In this document: positions 1 through 7,959 of the stretch, in pieces | Position numbering within the stretch: position 1 is the stretch's first letter | How the letters are laid out: each line of letters begins with the position of its first letter | NCBI RefSeq assembly: GCF_902825155.1 | Contig: NZ_CADEAG010000002.1 | Location: forward strand, 178,747 to 242,746 | Reading direction: 5' to 3' | DNA from: Bartonella taylorii 8TBB | GTDB lineage: Bacteria; Pseudomonadota; Alphaproteobacteria; Rhizobiales; Rhizobiaceae | DNA length: 64,000 bases | Program-made: the position numbers and the translations under genes | The notes under the pieces: model-generated | The model's database searches: none | What the model was told of the DNA's origin: nothing | Seen by the model: only the letters and a program-made list of their open reading frames with translations

Positions 1-101
1 AATGGTTGCTCTAAAGATACGCTTGTTGTGTGTCCACCAATTCGTACGGATATTTTTCGTGGTACCACTTTTGACCAATCAATAAGATTATTTTCGTGCA
101 T
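1..101 (-). CDS. Ribbon-helix-helix (RHH_4-type) protein, N-terminal part
   Basis: The minus strand has an ATG at 101-99 and stays open to the window edge, giving 33 residues that begin MHENNLIDWSK. The stretch RKISVRIGGHTTSVSLEQP resembles the start of the ribbon-helix-helix family (RHH_4) that lies beside DUF4169 and SspB genes in Rhizobiales; these are presumed small DNA-binding proteins. It follows the DUF4169 gene with a gap of about 10 bases, so it is probably the last gene of an sspB-DUF4169-RHH operon. The C-terminal part is outside the window. The family call rests on a short stretch and on gene order. Confidence 0.6.
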   Translation of the reverse strand, partial: MHENNLIDWSKVVPRKISVRIGGHTTSVSLEQP

Positions 102-111
102 TTTTTTACTC

Positions 112-294
112 TTATTCGTCGTACCATAAACGATTTTGATCAAGAAATTTTTGCGCTTTTAAAGCTTCTTTTTTCTCGAAAAGTTTTTCAGCTTTTGTTC
201 GTCCAAAACGATTGCGATTTTCTTCTGCATGAACAGCTTTTTCTGCACGTTTTTTTTGTTTTCGAAATTGGCGAAGGTTAATCGGTTCAGTCAT
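112..294 (-). CDS. DUF4169 family protein
   Basis: This 60-residue, highly charged protein starts MTEPINLRQFRKQKKRAEK and is rich in Lys, Arg, Glu and Ala. The N-terminal INLRQFRKQKKR pattern and the length match the DUF4169 family, short alphaproteobacterial proteins of unknown function. It has no membrane segment and is probably one long helix. It sits seven bases downstream of sspB on the same strand and just before the RHH gene, so the three are very likely co-transcribed. Function is unknown; a link to proteolysis or RNA-tag biology is suggested only by position. Confidence 0.8.
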   Translation of the reverse strand: MTEPINLRQFRKQKKRAEKAVHAEENRNRFGRTKAEKLFEKKEALKAQKFLDQNRLWYDE

Positions 295-301
295 GAGATA
301 T

Positions 302-847
302 TTATTTTTTTCTAAAAGAATCTAATGAGACAACATCAGCACTTTGTTTTGCATCATTGTTTGAAGTTTCCTGACTTGTACTGGAATCTTGTTCTTTTAT
401 AAGCGTATTTTCTTTTTTTTGTTTGTCCGATAGAATGATAGGTGTGGATGATGTATTTTCTGAGTTTTTACTCTCTCTAAGGTTAAGATTTGAAGGAAGA
501 TCAAATGCTGCTTCAAATGATGCTACAGGGTCATAAAATACTTGGATAGAAGTAAAAGGAATCACGAGTTTTTCACTAATTTCTCTAAAGGATAGTGTTA
601 CTTCGAAGGCATTTTCCGAAACACTTAAGTCTCTAAACTGATGTTGTAATACGATTGTCATTTGCTCTGGGTAACGACTTTTAAGCCGAGGAGAGATTTT
701 TACGCCTGGGGCATTTGTCAAAAAAGTAATAAAAAAATGGTGATTTCCTGGAAGCCCTGCTTTAGCAACTTCCGATAAAACTTTACGGATAACTCCACGA
801 AGCGCATCCTGAACGAGAATATCGTAACGGATTTGATCTTGAATCAT
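302..847 (-). CDS. sspB: SspB-type ClpXP adaptor protein
   Basis: This 181-residue protein matches the alphaproteobacterial SspB family. The N-terminal substrate-binding domain runs to about residue 130, with the family-like segments HHFFITFLTNAPGV and IPFTSIQVFYDP. A low-complexity Ser/Thr/Asn/Lys-rich linker follows, and the last residues, VVSLDSFRKK, are the short tail expected to dock on ClpX. In this family the protein binds the ssrA tag and delivers tagged polypeptides to ClpXP in the cytoplasm. The ATG at 847 is preceded by an AAGGAA ribosome site. The tmRNA gene that makes the tag lies about 175 bases upstream on the same strand. Confidence 0.88.
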   Translation of the reverse strand: MIQDQIRYDILVQDALRGVIRKVLSEVAKAGLPGNHHFFITFLTNAPGVKISPRLKSRYPEQMTIVLQHQFRDLSVSENAFEVTLSFREISEKLVIPFTSIQVFYDPVASFEAAFDLPSNLNLRESKNSENTSSTPIILSDKQKKENTLIKEQDSSTSQETSNNDAKQSADVVSLDSFRKK

Positions 848-1021
848 CGAATATTCCTTTTATTTCACGCAGAAGATGAGCGTGCATAATATTGTGCAAT
901 AGAATGTATTTTAAAGCTAGCAATATTTTGTCTACGATGCATCTAAATTAACCGAAAATAATATGAAATTTTATGAAAAATAATATCTGATAGATCAATC
1001 AATAATATTAATAAAAGTGAA

Positions 1022-1378
1022 GGCTTCTGTTGCCAGGTGCCTTCGAACCCCGCTTAAACCTGCGACGGTTTAAGGCTTAATTTGAAGCATTCACACCACC
1101 TTAAGCGGCGAGACGTGCTTCCGCATAGTTGTCATTTGCAACTACTCATTTAGTCCGATAACGGTGGTACCATGCCGAGTAAAAGAGCGATCTTTACGCC
1201 TTTGTCGATCCTATTTCGCCCCCATCAAAATATAACCAATAGAGAGTATACTTTGGTGGAGGCGCCGGGTACCGCCCCCGGGTCCAATAGGTTTATTTCA
1301 CCGTCCATTTATTACCATAGCTGGCAAGCCAGCTCTTTAAATATAGATGAAGAACAGCCTTTCGGAAAGGGGGGGTTG
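1022..1378 (-). ncRNA. ssrA: Circularly permuted two-piece tmRNA
   Basis: On the minus strand 1139-1101 encodes the tag ANDNYAEARLAA followed by TAA, a typical alphaproteobacterial ssrA tag. The gene is permuted. The acceptor piece comes first and ends in CCA at 1256-1254. A short intervening segment (about 1253-1224) follows. The coding piece then opens at 1223 with GGGGGCG, which can pair with CGCCTCC just before the CCA to form the acceptor stem. The coding piece runs through the tag to about 1022. tmRNA rescues stalled ribosomes and adds the tag for degradation. The outer ends are approximate. A 72-codon plus-strand frame over this gene is spurious. Confidence 0.93.
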
Positions 1379-1403
1379 TTAATATTTTAAATCCTCTAAT
1401 TAT

Positions 1404-1433
1404 TTATAAGCTATATTTAGATGTGGCTGCCAA
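1404..1433 (-). promoter_or_regulatory. Candidate ssrA promoter
   Basis: Read on the minus strand, TTGGCA (1433-1428) is separated by 18 bases from TTATAA (1409-1404), a sigma70-like arrangement that would start transcription shortly before the tmRNA acceptor piece. The -35 match is good and the -10 is moderate. It is predicted from sequence only. Confidence 0.4.
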
Positions 1434-1471
1434 AATACAGCCGCTAATTCTTGGAGAGGAGATGTCGCAGA

Positions 1472-1777
1472 ATGACAAATGATCTAGCAGATATTAAATT
1501 ATATGATCCAAATCCTGATGAAGCTGCCATAGAACGGCTAAGACAGCGTTTGGCTTTGGTGATGCAAAAGCAGGATGCATCATTGGTTGCTACATCAGAT
1601 CCAAAAGAGCTAGAACGCGTTGAAAAATGGGTTCAAGATGTATTAGTTGCCGATGCGCAGAGCGCTAAAACAGTTGTTTCAAAAGTTGCAGATATGATGT
1701 CTGGAGAGCGTAGGAAAAGTCGTATGACTTTTTATTATTTGGTCGCTAAACAATTAAACGCACTTCATAAAATTTAA
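1472..1777 (+). CDS. DUF2853 family protein
   Basis: This 101-residue protein starts MTNDLADIKLYDPNPDEAAI and contains the family-like stretch LVATSDPKELERVEKWV. It matches DUF2853, a small, soluble, helical, uncharacterised family. The ATG at 1472 is preferred over an in-frame TTG at 1451 because GGAGAGGAG at 1452-1460 is then correctly placed as the ribosome site. It is convergent with the first kgtP copy, and the two share the terminator at 1812-1840. A decayed second copy of its 3' half lies at 3359-3476 behind kgtP copy 1, so this gene was probably part of the unit that was duplicated. Confidence 0.85.
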   Translation: MTNDLADIKLYDPNPDEAAIERLRQRLALVMQKQDASLVATSDPKELERVEKWVQDVLVADAQSAKTVVSKVADMMSGERRKSRMTFYYLVAKQLNALHKI

Positions 1778-1811
1778 ACAGTATCAAAATTAAATTTTTA
1801 TACAATTATTA

Positions 1812-1840
1812 CAAAAAAAGCCCAAGTACTTGGGCTTTTT
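1812..1840. terminator. Bidirectional terminator between DUF2853 and kgtP copy 1
   Basis: A perfect 9-bp palindromic stem (AGCCCAAGT/ACTTGGGCT, 1819-1836) is flanked by an A-run on the left and a T-run on the right. It can therefore stop transcription from the plus-strand DUF2853 gene and from the minus-strand transporter. Confidence 0.85.
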
Positions 1841-1858
1841 CGTTTCATGTGGGAAGTT

Positions 1859-3166
1859 TTAATGGGGCTCATCCTCTTGAAGATATCCCCCCTTACTCAT
1901 ATCCGGTATAAAAAGAGTGGCTATGAATGCAATGATCATCACGCCGGTTACGTAAAAATAAAAGAGTGATTCATGTCCTATATTTTTTAATCCAAGTGCT
2001 ACGTATTCAGCAGAACCACCAAATAATGCATTACCAATAGCATGAGAGAGACCAACTCCTAGTGCTCGCACTGAAGAGGGAAACATTGCTGATTTTACGA
2101 CACCAGAGATAGATGTATACATGCTCATAATACAGAGTATTCCAATAATGGTTGATAGCGCAATCCATGTATTATCCGTGTGGCCGATTATGAGAAGTCC
2201 AGGAATCGTAAAGAGAGTAGAGAGTGCACTCCAAATGATAAGTAAATTTTTTGTCCCAATTTTATCAGCTAGAATACCAAATACGGGTTGAAGTAATATG
2301 AAAATAAAGAGTGCAGCAGTCATTATGGTTGTCGCGGTATGTTTATCAAAACCGGTAGTTGTGATCAGATATTTCTGCATATATGTCGTACAGGTGTAAA
2401 ATGTGAGAGATCCTCCAGAGGCGAAGAGAGCAATAACAAAAAAAGCTTTTGTGTGTTTGCTTAGAAGCTCTTTAAGACTCCCAGTTTGTTTTTGAGAGCG
2501 GCTTTCTTTAGTGGTTGTTTCATGAAGCGAACGACGTAGATAAAGTATAACTACTGCTGCTAATCCACCAATCGCAAAAGGAATACGCCAGCCCCATGTT
2601 CTTAATTGGTCTTCCGTTAGATAAAGTGCCAAAATAAATATAATAAAACTGCCTAAAAGTTGACCAGTAATAAGTGTGGTAGATTGGAAAGAAGCAAAGA
2701 GACCGCGATGATTTTTAAGGGAAACTTCGCTTATATAAGTTGCAGCTGTACCATATTCACCACCTGCTGAAAGTCCCTGCATCATTCGAAGTAAAAGCAG
2801 AAGAATTGCTGCTGTTATTCCAATAGTTTCATAGGTGGGAAGTATAGAGATGAGAAAAGAGCCACCACACATCATAAAAATAGATATGAGCATTGAGCGT
2901 TTGCGTCCATAACGATCAGCAATAAAGCCAAAAAGCCAACTTCCAATTGGGCGCATAAGAAAACCAATAAAGAAGATTCCTGCAGTTTTTAAAAATTGGG
3001 TAACAACATCTCCATCTGAAGGGAAAAATTGTGGTGCAAAGTAAATCGATGCAAATGAGTAAATGTAAAAATCATACCACTCTACCAGATTACCTAATGC
3101 GCTGGATATGATAGCAAAAACACGTTTTCTTGTATCATGTTGTATTAAAGTTGTTTCATTTTTCAT
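1859..3166 (-). CDS. kgtP: Alpha-ketoglutarate permease-like MFS transporter, copy 1
   Basis: This 435-residue, 12-segment transporter belongs to the metabolite:H+ symporter branch of the major facilitator superfamily. It follows E. coli KgtP along its whole length: [13 protein letters not shown] in segment 1, the loop 2-3 motif [21 protein letters not shown], and FTT-type TTYMQKYL. KgtP takes up 2-oxoglutarate with protons across the inner membrane; the exact substrate here is inferred. ATG at 3166. It is the first of four tandem paralogues and is convergent with the DUF2853 gene. Differences from copies 2 and 3 include GLSAGG for GLSVGG and SLKNHRG for ALKNRRG. Confidence 0.85.
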   Translation of the reverse strand: MKNETTLIQHDTRKRVFAIISSALGNLVEWYDFYIYSFASIYFAPQFFPSDGDVVTQFLKTAGIFFIGFLMRPIGSWLFGFIADRYGRKRSMLISIFMMCGGSFLISILPTYETIGITAAILLLLLRMMQGLSAGGEYGTAATYISEVSLKNHRGLFASFQSTTLITGQLLGSFIIFILALYLTEDQLRTWGWRIPFAIGGLAAVVILYLRRSLHETTTKESRSQKQTGSLKELLSKHTKAFFVIALFASGGSLTFYTCTTYMQKYLITTTGFDKHTATTIMTAALFIFILLQPVFGILADKIGTKNLLIIWSALSTLFTIPGLLIIGHTDNTWIALSTIIGILCIMSMYTSISGVVKSAMFPSSVRALGVGLSHAIGNALFGGSAEYVALGLKNIGHESLFYFYVTGVMIIAFIATLFIPDMSKGGYLQEDEPH

Positions 3167-3358
3167 GAAGCGCTCCCCTTTTAGATCTATAGTTTATTTT
3201 TTTCTATTTAAAGTTGTTTACGATTTGTATTATCAAAATTCAATTGTATAATGATAATTTCTTGTGAAAGTTCTGTGAGACGGTTTAATTGGGCTAACTG
3301 TTTATGCCTTTTGAAACCTATATTTTTGTAGGTGGATAAAAGTTATCAAATCGGATTT

Positions 3359-3476
3359 CAAGAGAGACAATACCTTGAAAGATAGGTTCAAGATGTCTTT
3401 GGTACGGATGAATGGAATGCAAAAATAGCAGCTTCAAAAGTTGCAGAGGTGATGTCTGGTGATTATGGAAAAAGCC
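3359..3476 (+). pseudogene. Remnant of a second DUF2853 gene
   Basis: This stretch aligns by eye with codons in the second half of the intact DUF2853 gene (about 1605-1720). Shared blocks include GGTTCAAGATGT, CAAAAGTTGCAGA and GATGTCTGG in the same order and spacing. There is no start codon and the frame is broken. It lies between kgtP copies 1 and 2 exactly where the intact gene lies relative to copy 1, so it marks the edge of a duplicated DUF2853-kgtP unit. Confidence 0.75.
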
Positions 3477-3494
3477 CAATTTCTCAGGCTTTTT
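3469..3494. terminator. Terminator after kgtP copy 2
   Basis: An 8-bp stem AAAAAGCC/GGCTTTTT (3469-3476 and 3487-3494) has a 10-base loop. It occupies the same place relative to copy 2 as the hairpin at 1812-1840 does to copy 1. Confidence 0.65.
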
Positions 3495-3511
3495 TATTTC
3501 ATATAGAAATT

Positions 3512-4819
3512 TTAATGGATTTCATCATCTTTAAGATATCCTCCTTTGTCTATATCTGGCATCAAGAGAATTGAGATGAGTGCAATGATCATCATACCAA
3601 CTATATAAAAGAAGAAGACAGTTTCATATCCCATACTTTTTAATCCAAATGCTACAGTTTCAGCAGAACCGCCAAATAGTGCATTCCCAATGGCAAAAGC
3701 AAGTCCAACGCCGATTGCTCGGATTGAAACAGGGAATAGTTCTGCTTTTATGATACCTGCGATAGATGTATAAAAACTCATAATACAGAGCATTCCAACA
3801 ATAATTAAGAGTGCAACCCATGTATTATTAGTGCTACCAATTACGTTCAGTGCAGGAATTGTACAGATAATGGATAAGGTACTCCACATGATGAGAGAAG
3901 CTCTTGCTCCAATTTTATCGGCTAGAGAACCAAATAGGGGCTGTAGTAACACGAAAATAAGGAGTGCAGCAGTCATTATTGTTGTGCTAGTGTGTTTATC
4001 AAATCCGGTGGTGGTGATCAGATATTTTTGCATATAAGTGGTATAGGTATAAAATGTGAGCGACCCTCCCACTGTAAAGCCAATAACCAAAAAGAAAGCT
4101 TTTTTGTGGTTGTGTAAAAGTTCTATAATACTACCAGCGTGTTTTTTAGAACGACTTTCTTCTGTGGTTGTTTCATGGAGTGAACGACGTAGGTAAATTG
4201 CAACTATTGCTCCAAAGCCACCAATTAAAAAAGGAATACGCCAGCCCCATGCTTTTAACTGATCTTCGTTAAGATAAAGTGCTAAAATGAATATAGTGAG
4301 GCTGGCGAGAAGTTGACCTGTGATCGTTGTAGCATACTGGAAGGAAGCAAAGAGACCGCGACGATTTTTAAGAGCCACTTCACTCATATAAGTTGCTGTT
4401 GTACCATATTCACCGCCAACTGAAAGTCCTTGAAACATACGAATTAAAAGTAGAAGGAATGCTGCTGTCGCTCCAATAGTTTCGTAGGTAGGAAGTATGG
4501 CAATGAGAAATGAGCCCCCACACATCATAAAAACAGAAATAAGCATTGAGCGTTTACGTCCATAACGGTCAGCAATGAAGCCAAAGAACCATGCTCCAAT
4601 CGGGCGCATAAGAAAGCCAACAAAAAAGATTCCTGCGATTTTTAACAACTGCGTAACGGGATCTTTATCTGTAGGAAAGAATTGCGAAGCAAAATAAATC
4701 GACGTAAATGAGTAAGCGTAAAAATCATACCATTCTACGAGATTTCCTGATGCACTGGCTATGATAGCAAAAATACGTTTCCTTGTATCATGTGGTGCTA
4801 AAGTTGTTTCGTTTTTCAC
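3512..4819 (-). CDS. kgtP: Alpha-ketoglutarate permease-like MFS transporter, copy 2
   Basis: This is a 435-residue paralogue of copy 1 with the same KgtP-like motifs: [43 protein letters not shown] and [14 protein letters not shown]. Unlike the other copies it starts with GTG at 4819; the other three use ATG. The frame is intact and no conserved motif is lost, so it is probably functional. The roughly 120 bases upstream are nearly the same as those upstream of copy 1, including a shared AGATCTATAGTTTATTTTT block, so the promoter was duplicated with the gene. The substrate is inferred to be 2-oxoglutarate or a related dicarboxylate. Confidence 0.85.
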   Translation of the reverse strand: MKNETTLAPHDTRKRIFAIIASASGNLVEWYDFYAYSFTSIYFASQFFPTDKDPVTQLLKIAGIFFVGFLMRPIGAWFFGFIADRYGRKRSMLISVFMMCGGSFLIAILPTYETIGATAAFLLLLIRMFQGLSVGGEYGTTATYMSEVALKNRRGLFASFQYATTITGQLLASLTIFILALYLNEDQLKAWGWRIPFLIGGFGAIVAIYLRRSLHETTTEESRSKKHAGSIIELLHNHKKAFFLVIGFTVGGSLTFYTYTTYMQKYLITTTGFDKHTSTTIMTAALLIFVLLQPLFGSLADKIGARASLIMWSTLSIICTIPALNVIGSTNNTWVALLIIVGMLCIMSFYTSIAGIIKAELFPVSIRAIGVGLAFAIGNALFGGSAETVAFGLKSMGYETVFFFYIVGMMIIALISILLMPDIDKGGYLKDDEIH

Positions 4820-5605
4820 AAAATACCCCCCTTTTTAGATCTATAGTTTATTTTTTCTATTTAAAGTTGTTTACGATTTGTATCATCAAAATTCAATTGT
4901 ATAATGATAATTTTTTGTAAAAGTTCTTTGATACGGCTTAATTGGGTTAACTGTTCATGCTTTTTGGATTCTTTATTGGTAGTAGGATGAAAAAATATAA
5001 TCTTCATAAGAAGCTTTATTTTGCTTAATTGGACTGTATTTTTGTGATTTTCCCTTAGAGGAGGAAAAGTTTGTGTGATTAAAAAAACTGTTATTTTTGT
5101 TGCTTCATTATGAATTTAGCTAAACATCAATGCATATAATGGCGTTATTGGGGGGATTATGCAATACTTGGCATTTAACGACAAATTTGCCCTATTTTAA
5201 GATATTGATTTATAATGGATAGGGATTTTTGTTTTTCTTGAGTGTGATTTACTGTGCACATACATGGTGTGATAATTCACAATCTGCGCATTCACCCCTG
5301 AAAGTACTGTTGCTCCTCATTTTCTTTCACGCTTGTATTGTTGAAAAACGGAGAATTTCAAAATGAGGTAGGTGCGGTTTTTGTCATGGAAAGAAATAAT
5401 TTTCGATAAAGGTTGCTTATTACTGGATAATAATTTCTTTCTTAATTTTAAGTGTACTGAATTTTGTAGAAGAATAATGTACTCACAATATGGTGAGAGA
5501 GTGTACTTTTTGCAGTTTATGTCAAAGAAAAGTATGTGATTTCGTTTATGGTACTAGATATGGAGATATAACAGATTGTAAATACTGAATTCACATGGTT
5601 ATCAC
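4820..5605. other. Duplicated non-coding block between kgtP copies 2 and 3
   Basis: There is no supported gene here. About 4820-4960 is the copied promoter region of copy 2, resembling 3167-3300. About 5150-5600 aligns by eye with about 7395-7910 between copies 3 and 4. Shared landmarks in order are a CAATACTTGG/AAATACTTGG block, a CACAATCT/CACAATCTAC block, TTTCAAAATGAGG, and TGTAAATA near the end. It is homologous non-coding DNA carried along by duplication. Confidence 0.7.
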
Positions 5606-5634
5606 AATCAAAAGCCCTATTAGGGCTTTTGATT
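5606..5634. terminator. Bidirectional terminator after kgtP copy 3
   Basis: A perfect inverted repeat AATCAAAAGCCCTA/TAGGGCTTTTGATT lies just beyond the stop codon of copy 3. It is the positional counterpart of the hairpins behind copies 1, 2 and 4. Confidence 0.8.
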
Positions 5635-5648
5635 TAGCATAGAAGGTT

Positions 5649-6956
5649 TTAATGGATTCCATCACCTTGAAGATAGCCCTTTTTTCGGGCATCGGGCATC
5701 AGGAGAACTGCAATAAATGCAATTATCATCATGCCGGTTATATAAAAATAGAAGAGTGATTCATATTCCATATTTTTTAATCCAAGTGCTACGTATTCGG
5801 CTGATCCGCCAAATAATGCATTAGCAATGGCATAGGAGAGTCCAACTCCCATTGCACGTACTGAAGCAGGAAACATTTCCGCTTTTACGATACCAGCGAT
5901 GGATGTATAAAAACTCATAATACAGAGCATTCCGATAATGATTAAAAGTGCAATCGCTGTATCGTTAGCGTTAGCAATCATTCTGAGCCCAGGAATCGTA
6001 AAGATAATAGATAAAGCACTCCACATGAGGAGTGAAGTTTTTGTGCCAATTTTATCAGCTAGAAAGCCAAATACAGGTTGAAGTAACATAAAAACGAAAA
6101 GAGCAGCGGTCATTATGGTTGTGGCTGTATGTTTATCAAATCCGGTAGTCGTGATCAGATACTTTTGCATATAAGTGGTATAGGTATAAAATGTGAGTGA
6201 TCCTCCAGCTGTAAAGCCAACAACCAGAAAGAAAGCTTTTCTGTGATTGCGTAGAAGCTCTATAAGACTACCAGCCTGCTTTTTAGAACGACTTTCTTCT
6301 GTGGTTGTTTCATGAAGCGAACTGCGGACATAAATTGCAACAATTGCTCCTAATCCACCGATTACAAAAGGAATACGCCATCCCCATGCTTTTAACTGAT
6401 CTTCTGTGAGATAAAACGCCAGAATAAATATAACAAAGCTGGCTAAAAGTTGCCCACCAATCAGCGTAGTGTATTGAAAAGAGCTAAAGAATCCACGGCG
6501 ATTTTTGAGGGCAACTTCACTCATATAAGTTGCTGTAGTGCCATATTCACCGCCGACAGAAAGTCCCTGAAGCATTCGAAGTAAAAGTAAAAGAACTGCT
6601 GCTGTTGCTCCAATAGTTTCATAGGTAGGAAGTACGGCGATGAGGAATGAGCCGCCGCACATCATAAAAACAGAAATAAGCATTGAGCGTTTGCGTCCAT
6701 AACGATCAGCAATGTATCCGAAAATCCATGCTCCAATAGGACGCATAAGAAAGCCAATAAAAAAGATTCCTGCTGTTTTTAACAGTGGCGTAACAACGTC
6801 ATCATTAGAAGGAAAAAATTGTGATGCAAAATAAATGGACGTAAATGAGTAAACATAAAAATCATACCATTCTACGAGATTTCCTGATGCACTGGCTATG
6901 ATAGCAAAGATACGTTTCCTTGTATCATGTGGCGCTAAAGTTGTTTTACTTTTCAT
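5649..6956 (-). CDS. kgtP: Alpha-ketoglutarate permease-like MFS transporter, copy 3
   Basis: This 435-residue paralogue starts with ATG at 6956 and reads [15 protein letters not shown]. It keeps all KgtP-like motifs ([56 protein letters not shown]). It is the copy that by eye follows E. coli KgtP most closely in the C-terminal half, for example [19 protein letters not shown]. One odd change is [10 protein letters not shown] where the others have YLRRSLHETT. Its upstream block still resembles those of copies 1 and 2 for about 60 bases (AGATCTATGGTTTGTTTTTT) and then diverges. Confidence 0.85.
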   Translation of the reverse strand: MKSKTTLAPHDTRKRIFAIIASASGNLVEWYDFYVYSFTSIYFASQFFPSNDDVVTPLLKTAGIFFIGFLMRPIGAWIFGYIADRYGRKRSMLISVFMMCGGSFLIAVLPTYETIGATAAVLLLLLRMLQGLSVGGEYGTTATYMSEVALKNRRGFFSSFQYTTLIGGQLLASFVIFILAFYLTEDQLKAWGWRIPFVIGGLGAIVAIYVRSSLHETTTEESRSKKQAGSLIELLRNHRKAFFLVVGFTAGGSLTFYTYTTYMQKYLITTTGFDKHTATTIMTAALFVFMLLQPVFGFLADKIGTKTSLLMWSALSIIFTIPGLRMIANANDTAIALLIIIGMLCIMSFYTSIAGIVKAEMFPASVRAMGVGLSYAIANALFGGSAEYVALGLKNMEYESLFYFYITGMMIIAFIAVLLMPDARKKGYLQGDGIH

Positions 6957-7959
6957 GAAGTATTCCCCTTTTAGATCTATGGTTTGTTTTTTCTATTTAG
7001 AGTTGTTTGCGATTTGTATCTTATATCATAAAAAGATTAATTCTACAGCGATAATTTTTTATGAGAACTATTTAAGACCTATGATTTTGCTTGTAAAGTC
7101 GTGTCTTTCTAGGGTTTTATTTCAGTCAGGGAGAAGAGTTATAATATTAATAGGAAAGCTATTTTTAGTTTTTATTACTTGTTTAATAATATTAATCCTT
7201 TTCAGATAAAAATATATAAAAATACAGTGTTTTTGTGGTAAAATCATATTTTAATTTCTTTAGAGTATAAGAAATTCATGTGGTTAATAAAAATATCATT
7301 TTATTGTAAGTTGAGATAAATATAGATTCATATAAAGTGTAATACTTTTTCATTTATGTAATTTCTATTGTTTTATAAACTGACATTATTATAAGAATTT
7401 GTGAAATACTTGGTGTTTATTGATAAATTTGCAATATTTTAAGAATCTGACTTATAATACGTTTTTCAGAGGAAACAAGGTTTTTTTCTTGAGGGAGGCT
7501 TATTATGCATATCCATGTTGTGGTGATCCACAATCTACACGTCTACAGCTGAAAGTGTTATTGTTGTTCATTTTCCTTTCCACTTAACTACTGTTGCAAA
7601 AAGAATTTTTCAAAATGAGGAAGATGCAGTTTTTGTTATAGAAGGGAGTAATTTTCAATAAAAGTTAATTATTATTGAAAAAACTCCTTTTTTCTTCGAT
7701 TTTAATAAAAAGAGTGAATGCTTTTTAAAAGCAATACTTGTTAAAATAGTTAAATATTTTTTGATCTTAAAGGTTATATCTTTGTAAAAGAAAAAAATGA
7801 CATATTTGTAATAATAAAAAGTAATTTACTTTTTAGAGCTTGTCGCAGAGAGTATTGCTTCTTTACGATATTAAAGGAGGGAAGTTTGTAAATATTTGAT
7901 TTCCATATGATAGGCATAAAAAAGCTCAGTGTCCTAAGTTTTTTTATTAACATAAAAAG
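6957..7959. other. Non-coding spacer between kgtP copies 3 and 4
   Basis: There is no supported gene; frames seen on the plus strand are continuations of transporter shadows. The right half (about 7395-7910) is the homologue of 5150-5600. The left half is AT-rich and unrecognised. An imperfect hairpin near 7918-7948 (AAAAAAGCTCAG/CTAAGTTTTTTT) probably terminates copy 4. Confidence 0.6.

Noticed and set aside
1172..1390. 72-codon plus-strand frame
   Set aside because: It lies antisense over the tmRNA gene and has no ribosome site or homology.
6898..7209. 103-codon plus-strand frame over the start of kgtP copy 3
   Set aside because: Its first part is the antisense of the transporter and the rest is low-complexity AT-rich DNA; no ribosome site.
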